DNA from: an uncultured Clostridia bacterium
GTDB lineage: Bacteria; Bacillota; Clostridia; TANB77; CAG-508
Assembly (NCBI GenBank): GCA_947626205.1
Contig: CANQRO010000058.1
Location: 1 to 9,212, forward strand
Length of the DNA: 9,212 nucleotides
Reading direction: 5' to 3'
Positions 1 to 4,864 of this stretch are shown one piece after another. The position numbers and the translations under genes were made by a program. The notes beneath the pieces are model-generated. The model searched no databases, was not told where the DNA came from, and saw nothing but the letters and a program-made list of their open reading frames with translations. Numbering within the stretch: the stretch's first letter is position 1; each line of letters opens with the position of its first letter.

Positions 1-306
1 GTAGAGATGGTAATACGAGAATATGAAAATGCAAGAGAGAATGGATTAAGAGACGGAAAGACAGAAGGAATGAAACAGGGAATGAAACAGGGAATGAAAC
101 AGGGAATGAGACAAGGAATGAAGCAAGGATTAAAAGAAGGTAGAATAGAAGGAAAAAAAGAAGGGAGAATGGAGGGCAGAAAACAAAGCAGAAAAGAGAT
201 AGTAACCAATATGATAAAAAATGGAATGAAAGCAGTAGAAATTGAAAAATTAACTGGAATATCAACAAAAGAAATAGAAGAAATTCAAAAATTAATCAAG
301 TTATAA
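1..306 (+). CDS. Rpn-family putative transposase/nuclease, C-terminal part (5' end outside window)
   Basis: The reading frame is open from base 1, so the ATG at 7 is probably internal and about 101 C-terminal residues are visible. The start reads EMVIREYENARENG, followed by four copies of the tetrapeptide GMKQ or GMRQ. A Gly/Lys/Glu-rich stretch comes next (EGRIEGKKEGRMEGRK). The end, NMIKNGMKAVEIEKLTGISTKEIEEI, resembles a short helix-turn-helix-like segment. This layout is typical of the C-terminal tail of Rpn (recombination-promoting nuclease) or PD-(D/E)XK-family putative transposases. The catalytic domain of that family is N-terminal and would lie before the window, so nuclease function cannot be checked here. 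It seems unrelated to the ribosomal operon that follows, since a 189-nt gap with a possible terminator and a promoter separates them. Family assignment is by recognition of the repeat style and the C-terminus. Confidence 0.7.
   Translation, partial: VEMVIREYENARENGLRDGKTEGMKQGMKQGMKQGMRQGMKQGLKEGRIEGKKEGRMEGRKQSRKEIVTNMIKNGMKAVEIEKLTGISTKEIEEIQKLIKL
67..138 (+). repeat. 12-bp in-frame tandem repeat
   Basis: Unit GGAATGAAACAG occurs three times exactly (67-78, 79-90, 91-102). It then occurs twice with one to two changes (103-114, 115-126) and once strongly diverged (127-138). Each unit encodes Gly-Met-Lys-Gln or a close variant. The exact copies suggest recent slippage or selection at the protein level. 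Confidence 0.9.
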
Positions 307-315
307 TATTACATA

Positions 316-360
316 TAAGATACAATATTTATATATTAAAAATAAATAATTTGTATCTTA
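316..360 (+). terminator. AT-rich inverted repeat, possible terminator of the upstream gene
   Basis: A perfect 10-bp inverted repeat, TAAGATACAA (316-325) and TTGTATCTTA (351-360), encloses a second perfect 7-bp repeat (326-332 with 342-348). A T-rich run, TTTATTTTGTTTT, follows at 361-373. It lies 10 nt after the stop codon of the first gene, as an intrinsic terminator would. The stem has very few G-C pairs, so it may be weak. Alternatively it is simply AT-rich sequence or the edge of a mobile element. Confidence 0.45.
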
Positions 361-436
361 TTTATTTTGTTTTAGAAAATCAGAAAATAAAAATTATATA
401 TAATCAGATAAATATTAAAAAAATCTTAAAAAAGGC

Positions 437-465
437 TTGACAAAGGACAAAAAATGGTGTAAAGT
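437..465 (+). promoter_or_regulatory. Promoter of the ylxM-ffh-rplS operon
   Basis: A consensus -35 box TTGACA (437-442) is followed, after a 17-nt spacer, by TAAAGT (460-465), which matches the -10 consensus at four of six positions. An alternative -10, TATATT (465-470), would need a 22-nt spacer. Transcription would start near 472, about 24 nt before the ylxM ATG. This is the only good promoter I see ahead of the operon. Confidence 0.6.
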
Positions 466-495
466 ATATTAGCATTACAAAAGAGAGGTAATAGT

Positions 496-843
496 ATGGA
501 AAAAAATGTTAAGGTCAGTATGCTATGCCAAATCTATGGTAAGCTTTTAACCGAAAAACAATATCGTTTCTTAGATGATTACTATAATAATGACTATTCT
601 CTATCAGAGATTGCCGAAAATCTTGGAATTACAAGGCAAGCTGTTAGGGATAATATTGTGAAGGGGGAAAATAAACTTTTCGAATACGAAGAAAAGCTAG
701 GAATTATGAAAAGAACATTAACACAAGAACAACAGATTGTAAAAATTTTATCTGAACTAACAAAAATTCAAACTAATTTCTCTGACAAAAAAATTGCTAG
801 TATTTTAGAAAATGTAAAAAAAGAATTAAATTGTTTAGTATAA
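496..843 (+). CDS. ylxM: YlxM family helix-turn-helix protein
   Basis: This 115-residue protein has the usual length for the YlxM (UPF0122) family. The opening, VSMLCQIYGKLLTEKQ, then YRFLDDYYNNDYSLSEIAE, is family-typical. A sigma-70 region 4-like helix-turn-helix spans about residues 34-62, with recognition helix ITRQAVRDNI. The C-terminal part (about 65-115) is Lys/Glu-rich and helical. YlxM is encoded next to ffh in most Firmicutes and has been linked to signal recognition particle function in streptococci; its exact role is less settled than that of Ffh. AGAGGT at 483-488 precedes the ATG. ffh begins 28 nt downstream in the same operon. Confidence 0.92.
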   Translation: MEKNVKVSMLCQIYGKLLTEKQYRFLDDYYNNDYSLSEIAENLGITRQAVRDNIVKGENKLFEYEEKLGIMKRTLTQEQQIVKILSELTKIQTNFSDKKIASILENVKKELNCLV

Positions 844-871
844 GGTAATCTTATATTAAGAGGAGGAAGAC

Positions 872-2230
872 ATGGCTTTTGAAGGATTATCGTCAAGATT
901 GCAAGATATTACTAATAAATTTAGAGGAAAAGCAAGAGTTACAGAAAGCGATTTAAAAGAAATGCTAAGAGAAGTAAAACTTGCTTTGTTAGAAGCTGAT
1001 GTCAACTATAAAATAGTAAAAGATTTTATTGATGTAATAAACCAAAAGGCTTTAGGACAAGATGTCTTAAAATCTTTAACTCCAGGTCAGCAGGTAATTA
1101 AAATAGTAAAAGATGAACTTGTAGAACTTCTTGGTGGTATAGAAAGCAAATTAAGTTTTAGTCCTAATCCACCTACTGTTATTATGTTAGTAGGATTGCA
1201 AGGTTCTGGAAAAACAACCACAGCAGGAAAATTAGCGAATCTTTTAAGGAAACAAGGAAAAAATCCTCTATTAGTTGCTTGCGATGTTTATAGACCAGCA
1301 GCCATTAAACAATTACAAATTGTTGGAAAACAATTAAATATACCTGTTTTTGCAAACGAGGAATCAAAAGATGTAGTTCATATTGCAAAACAAGCTATGA
1401 ATATTGCTATTTCTAAATTAAATGATATAGTAATTTTAGATACAGCAGGTAGACTTCATATAGATGAAGAATTAATGCAAGAGTTAAAAAATTTAAAAGG
1501 AAATCTAAAGCCACATGAAATTTTACTAGTAGTAGACGCCATGACAGGTCAAGACGCAGTAAATGTTGCAACAACTTTTAATGAACAAGTAGGAATAGAT
1601 GGAGTTATTTTAACTAAGTTAGATGGAGATACACGTGGTGGTGCTGCACTTTCAGTAAAGAAAGTAACAGGAAAACCTATTAAATTTGCAGCTACAGGTG
1701 AAAAACTAAGTGATATAGAAGTGTTTTATCCAGAAAGAATGGCAAGTAGAATTCTAGGCATGGGAGATGTACTTTCTATAATAGAAAAAGCAGAAGAAGC
1801 ATTTTCAGAAGAAGAAGCACTAAAATTAGAACAAAAACTAAGGAAACAAGAATTTGATTTAGATGATTATTTAACTCAGTTAAGACAAATGAAAAAAATG
1901 GGTTCATTCTCATCTATATTAAAAATGATACCAGGAATGAACAAACTAAAAGATGTAAAAGTAGATGATAAAGAATTTGTTAAAATAGAAGCAATGATTT
2001 GCTCCATGACTAAAAAAGAAAAAAGAAATCCGAAAATTTTAAATGGAAGTCGTAGAAGAAGAATTGCAAATGGTGCAGGTGTTACAGTGCAGGATGTTAA
2101 TAAATTTATGAATTCTTTTGAAATGACACAAAAAATGATGAAACAAATGCAAAATAATAAGGGTATGAAAAACATGTTAAAAGGAATTAATCCTGAAGAT
2201 ATAAAAGGATTGAAGAACTTTAAAATTTAA
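872..2230 (+). CDS. ffh: Signal recognition particle GTPase Ffh (SRP54)
   Basis: Ffh binds signal sequences of nascent membrane and exported proteins, and the SRP RNA. It delivers ribosomes to FtsY at the membrane. The 452-residue length is normal. The N domain spans about residues 1-90. The G domain follows, with P-loop GLQGSGKTT (108-116), DVYRPAA (138-144), DTAGR (190-194), TKLDGD (248-253) and GEKLSD (276-281). The Met-rich M domain starts near 300. Its RNA-binding helix-turn-helix (about 376-403) contains the conserved SMT motif and GSRRRRIANGAG. The tail is rich in Met, as expected for the signal-sequence groove. AGGAGG (861-866) lies 5 nt before the ATG. All GTPase motifs are intact. 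Confidence 0.98.
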   Translation: MAFEGLSSRLQDITNKFRGKARVTESDLKEMLREVKLALLEADVNYKIVKDFIDVINQKALGQDVLKSLTPGQQVIKIVKDELVELLGGIESKLSFSPNPPTVIMLVGLQGSGKTTTAGKLANLLRKQGKNPLLVACDVYRPAAIKQLQIVGKQLNIPVFANEESKDVVHIAKQAMNIAISKLNDIVILDTAGRLHIDEELMQELKNLKGNLKPHEILLVVDAMTGQDAVNVATTFNEQVGIDGVILTKLDGDTRGGAALSVKKVTGKPIKFAATGEKLSDIEVFYPERMASRILGMGDVLSIIEKAEEAFSEEEALKLEQKLRKQEFDLDDYLTQLRQMKKMGSFSSILKMIPGMNKLKDVKVDDKEFVKIEAMICSMTKKEKRNPKILNGSRRRRIANGAGVTVQDVNKFMNSFEMTQKMMKQMQNNKGMKNMLKGINPEDIKGLKNFKI

Positions 2231-2275
2231 ATTATGTCATTAAATTTTTAAATTTAATAAATTATAAATTATTAC

Positions 2276-2283
2276 AGGAGGTG
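2276..2283 (+). promoter_or_regulatory. Ribosome binding site that fixes the rpsP start
   Basis: AGGAGGTG lies 9 nt before the ATG at 2293. A GTG at 2281 in the same frame overlaps this Shine-Dalgarno sequence and so cannot be the real start. Confidence 0.85.
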
Positions 2284-2292
2284 AACATTAAA

Positions 2293-2526
2293 ATGGTAAA
2301 AATTAGATTACAAAGAGTAGGTGCAAAAAAAGCACCATTCTATCATATAGTAGTTGCTGATTCTAGAAATTCAAGAAATGGAAAAATTATTGAACAAATT
2401 GGAACATATAATCCAATGACAGAACCAGCAGCACTTGTACTTAATAAAGAAAAAGTTGCAACATGGATTAAAAATGGTGCAAAACCAACAGAAACAGTAA
2501 AAGCGTTAATTGAAAAAGCAAACTAG
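2293..2526 (+). CDS. rpsP: 30S ribosomal protein bS16
   Basis: bS16 binds 16S rRNA in the body of the small subunit and is needed early in 30S assembly. The 77-residue protein begins MVKIRLQRVGAKKAPFYHIV, then VVADSRNSRNGKIIEQIGTY and NPMTEP, all hallmark bS16 sequence. It is at the short end for the family (about 80-90) and has no C-terminal extension. I chose the ATG at 2293 because an in-frame GTG 12 nt upstream sits inside the Shine-Dalgarno sequence. A 62-nt AT-only-like gap separates it from ffh, with no clear promoter, so it is probably co-transcribed. khpA starts 12 nt downstream. Confidence 0.97.
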   Translation: MVKIRLQRVGAKKAPFYHIVVADSRNSRNGKIIEQIGTYNPMTEPAALVLNKEKVATWIKNGAKPTETVKALIEKAN

Positions 2527-2538
2527 GAGGAAAAGGTC

Positions 2539-2772
2539 ATGAAAGAAATGCTTGAAATTATAATTAAAAACTTAGTTGCCAATCCAGATGCAGTTACTAT
2601 TATGGAAGAAGAGAAGGAAAATACTATAGTTTTTTCTGTAAAAGTAGCTACTGAAGATTTTGGAAAAGTAATTGGAAAACAGGGCAGAATTGCAAAGGCA
2701 ATTAGAACTGTTGCAAAAGCAATTGCTACAAAAGAAAATAAAAAGATAAGTATTGAATTTATAGAAGAATAA
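2539..2772 (+). CDS. khpA: KH-domain RNA-binding protein KhpA (YlqC)
   Basis: A 77-residue single KH domain with the RNA-binding GxxG loop GKQG at 46-49, inside VIGKQGRIAKAIR. It is encoded between rpsP and rimM, the standard position for KhpA/YlqC in Firmicutes. In streptococci and relatives KhpA pairs with KhpB (Jag/EloR), binds many RNAs and affects cell division and elongation. Length is normal (B. subtilis YlqC is about 81). AGGAGG (2525-2530) overlaps the rpsP stop codon, which suggests coupled translation. Confidence 0.93.
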   Translation: MKEMLEIIIKNLVANPDAVTIMEEEKENTIVFSVKVATEDFGKVIGKQGRIAKAIRTVAKAIATKENKKISIEFIEE

Positions 2773-2783
2773 GGAAAACAAAA

Positions 2784-3293
2784 ATGGAATCGTTAATCGA
2801 AATTGGTCAAATAGTTAACACATATGGAATTAAAGGATTTGTAAAAGTAGTACCTTTCACAGACGATATTAGTAGATTTAGTAATTTAAAATCTGTGTAT
2901 ATTGAATTCAAAAATAACAAAATTAAAACTTTTGAAGTTGAACAAGTTAAATATGCAAAGAATTTAGTGTTATTAAAACTAAAAGGAATTGACGATATAA
3001 ACATGGCAGAGGAATACAAAAATTGTTATCTTAAAATTGATAGAAAAGATGCAGTCAAATTACCAAAAAATTCTTATTTTATTATAGATTTATTAGGAAT
3101 TAATGTTTATACCGAAGAAAACGAATTTCTAGGAAAAATTATAGAGGTTTATCCAACGGGAAGTAATGATGTTTATGTTGTTAAAAGTGAAGATGGGAAG
3201 CAAGTATTATTACCAGCAATTAGCGAAGTAATAAAAAATGTGGATATTGAAAATCGAACAATGATTGTTCATATAATACCAGGACTTAGATAG
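2784..3293 (+). CDS. rimM: Ribosome maturation factor RimM
   Basis: RimM binds the 30S head through uS19 and assists 16S rRNA maturation. The 169 residues form two domains. The N-terminal beta barrel (about 1-90) holds IGQIVNTYGIKGFVKV (7-22). The C-terminal PRC barrel (about 95-169) contains SYFIIDLLG (97-105), PTGSNDVYVV (124-133) and LLPAISEVI (142-150). Its Shine-Dalgarno (AAGGAAAA, 2771-2778) is weaker than those of its neighbours and overlaps the khpA stop, so expression may depend on coupling to khpA. trmD starts 8 nt after the rimM stop, the classic rimM-trmD pairing. Confidence 0.95.
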   Translation: MESLIEIGQIVNTYGIKGFVKVVPFTDDISRFSNLKSVYIEFKNNKIKTFEVEQVKYAKNLVLLKLKGIDDINMAEEYKNCYLKIDRKDAVKLPKNSYFIIDLLGINVYTEENEFLGKIIEVYPTGSNDVYVVKSEDGKQVLLPAISEVIKNVDIENRTMIVHIIPGLR

Positions 3294-3301
3294 GAGAAAA
3301 T

Positions 3302-4021
3302 ATGAGATTTGATATATTAACTCTTTTTCCAGAAATGTTTGAAGCTTTAGAAAAAAGTATTATTGGAAGAGCAATAGACAAAAAACATTTAGAAATAAAT
3401 TTAACTAATATGCGTGATTTTTCTAAGGATAAACATAAAAAAGTAGATGATACACCATATGGTGGTGGAGCAGGTATGATTATTAGACCAGATATTGTTT
3501 TTGATGCATTTAATAGTGTAAAAACAGATGAATCTAAAGTTATATATTTGACGCCACAGGGAAAAGTATTAGATCAGCAAAAAGTTAAAGAACTAAGCAA
3601 TTACAAACACATTATTCTTTTATGTGGTCATTACGAAGGTATTGATCAGAGAGTGATTGATGAAATTAAGCCAGAAGAAATTTCAATTGGAAATTATGTA
3701 TTAACAGGTGGAGAGTTACCAGCAATGGTATTAATAGATAGTGTAGCAAGATATCTTGACGGAGTTATTTCAAAAGAATCTATTGAAGAAGAATCTTTTT
3801 CAAATGGACTTTTGGAATATCCACAATATACAAGACCAGAAAATTTTAATGACAGAATTGTACCAGAAGTATTAATGTCTGGACACCATGAAAAAATTGA
3901 AAAATGGAGAAGATACGAATCACTTCGTATTACATATAAAAAAAGACCAGAACTTTTAGAAAATGCGAAATTAACAAAAGAAGAACGAGAATATATTAAA
4001 AATTTGAAAGAAAATAAATAA
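3302..4021 (+). CDS. trmD: tRNA (guanine-37-N1)-methyltransferase TrmD
   Basis: TrmD uses S-adenosylmethionine to methylate G37 in tRNAs with G36, which prevents +1 frameshifting. It is a trefoil-knot (SPOUT) dimer. The 239-residue length is normal. Seen motifs are MRFDILTLFPEMF at the start, DDTPYGGGAGM (49-59), LLCGHYEGIDQR (106-117) and the knot sequence IGNYVLTGGELPA (129-141). YTRPENF (176-182) and the C-terminal SGHHEKIEKWRR follow. One oddity: the motif usually written DSF, whose Asp is Asp169 (the proposed general base) in E. coli, reads ESF here (Glu164, Ser165, Phe166). Other catalytic-site sequence looks intact. AGGAG (3292-3296) precedes the ATG. Confidence 0.97.
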   Translation: MRFDILTLFPEMFEALEKSIIGRAIDKKHLEINLTNMRDFSKDKHKKVDDTPYGGGAGMIIRPDIVFDAFNSVKTDESKVIYLTPQGKVLDQQKVKELSNYKHIILLCGHYEGIDQRVIDEIKPEEISIGNYVLTGGELPAMVLIDSVARYLDGVISKESIEEESFSNGLLEYPQYTRPENFNDRIVPEVLMSGHHEKIEKWRRYESLRITYKKRPELLENAKLTKEEREYIKNLKENK

Positions 4022-4040
4022 GAAGGAGGAAAATTTTCAA

Positions 4041-4742
4041 ATGGATATTATAAAATCAATTGAACATGAACAGTTAAAAAATAAAGTTCCTGTATTATCA
4101 GTTGGAAATACTGTTAAAGTTCATGTTAGAATAAAAGAAGGAAATAGAGAAAGAATACAAGTATTTGAAGGAACTATCATAAAAAAACAAGGTGGAGGAG
4201 TTAATGAAACATTTACAGTAAGAAGAATTTCTTATGGCGTAGGTGTTGAGAAAACATTTTTAGTTCATTCTCCATTAGTAGAAAAAATAGAACTAGTAAG
4301 AGTTGGTAAGGCAAGAAGAGCAAAATTATTCTATTTAAGAGATAGAGTAGGAAAAGCTTCTAAGACAAAGGAAAGATTAGGTGCAAGAATCGAAGATAAA
4401 GAAATTGTTGTAAAAGAAGAAATGGTAGAAGAGCCAGTTATTGAAGAAACAACAGAAGAAGTAGTAGAAACAGTTGAAACACCAGTAGTAGAAGAAACTA
4501 CAACAGAAGTAGTAAAGGAAGAAGTTGTAGAAGCTCCTAAAGCTGAAGAAGTAAAAGAAGAAGCTAAAGTAGAAGTTGTAGCTGAAAAAGAATCTCCAGT
4601 AGCAGAAGAAGCAACAGTTGCTGAAGCTCCAGAAGAGGCACCAGCAGTAGAAACTGCAGAAGTAGTACATGAAGAGGTTGTAGATACAGTAAAAGAAGAA
4701 AAAGTAGAAGAAGTAAAAGAAGAACCAAAAGTGGAAGAATAA
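4041..4742 (+). CDS. rplS: 50S ribosomal protein bL19 with long acidic C-terminal extension
   Basis: bL19 sits at the 30S-50S interface of the large subunit. Residues 1 to about 116 are a complete, ordinary bL19: GNTVKVHVRIKEGNRERIQ (22-40), FEGTIIKKQGGGVNETFTVR (42-61) and the basic end RAKLFYLRDRVGKASKTKER (93-112). bL19 proteins usually stop near here (about 115-120 residues). This one continues in frame for 117 residues (117-233) made almost wholly of Glu, Val, Ala, Thr, Pro and Lys. By hand count the tail has about 42 Glu and 2 Asp against 11 Lys. It has no Arg, Gly, Leu or aromatic residue and should be disordered. AAGGAGGA (4023-4030) lies 10 nt before the ATG. It is the last gene of the operon, directly before a strong terminator. 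Confidence 0.95.
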   Translation: MDIIKSIEHEQLKNKVPVLSVGNTVKVHVRIKEGNRERIQVFEGTIIKKQGGGVNETFTVRRISYGVGVEKTFLVHSPLVEKIELVRVGKARRAKLFYLRDRVGKASKTKERLGARIEDKEIVVKEEMVEEPVIEETTEEVVETVETPVVEETTTEVVKEEVVEAPKAEEVKEEAKVEVVAEKESPVAEEATVAEAPEEAPAVETAEVVHEEVVDTVKEEKVEEVKEEPKVEE

Positions 4743-4745
4743 AAT

Positions 4746-4783
4746 AAAAAGGATTGATATTTTCTAAATATCAATCCTTTTTT
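4746..4783. terminator. Bidirectional intrinsic terminator between rplS and the lon-like gene
   Basis: The core stem GGATTGATAT (4751-4760) pairs perfectly with ATATCAATCC (4768-4777 region), and flanking A and T runs extend it. It is followed on the plus strand by TTTTTT and on the minus strand by the complement of AAAATAAAAA. It begins just 3 nt after the rplS stop and lies between two converging operons, so it can end both. Confidence 0.9.
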
Positions 4784-4826
4784 ATATATAATATAGTTAT
4801 ATTTTCTTAGCTCGTGCATATTTGAA

Positions 4827-4860
4827 AAGAAAAATGAACATAAACAAAGTGATTTTTCTT
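4827..4860 (-). terminator. Second inverted repeat after the lon-like gene, possible weak terminator
   Basis: AAGAAAAAT (4827-4835) and ATTTTTCTT (4852-4860) are perfect inverted repeats separated by 16 nt. They lie directly downstream of the lon-like stop codon on the minus strand. The stem has one G-C pair per arm, so it may be only AT-rich sequence or an auxiliary element ahead of the stronger terminator at 4746-4783. Confidence 0.3.
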
Positions 4861-4864
4861 ATTT

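Noticed and set aside
2231..2275. Palindromic ATTAAATTT-TT-AAATTTAAT between ffh and rpsP as a terminator
   Set aside because: The stem is purely A-T with a two-base centre and no T-run beyond it. It is more likely chance in AT-rich sequence.
2281..2292. GTG at 2281 as the rpsP start
   Set aside because: It lies inside the Shine-Dalgarno AGGAGGTG. The ATG at 2293 has correct spacing and gives the canonical MVKIRL start.
4022..4040. bL19 leader RNA before rplS, as known in some Firmicutes
   Set aside because: Only 19 nt separate trmD and rplS, nearly all taken by the ribosome binding site, so a structured leader has no room.
4331..4819. Long Ser/Thr-rich minus-strand reading frame opposite rplS (and a Phe/Tyr-rich one at 4377-4670)
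   Set aside because: Both are mirror images of the GAA/GTA-rich bL19 tail. They span the terminator or the bL19 core and have no convincing start signal.
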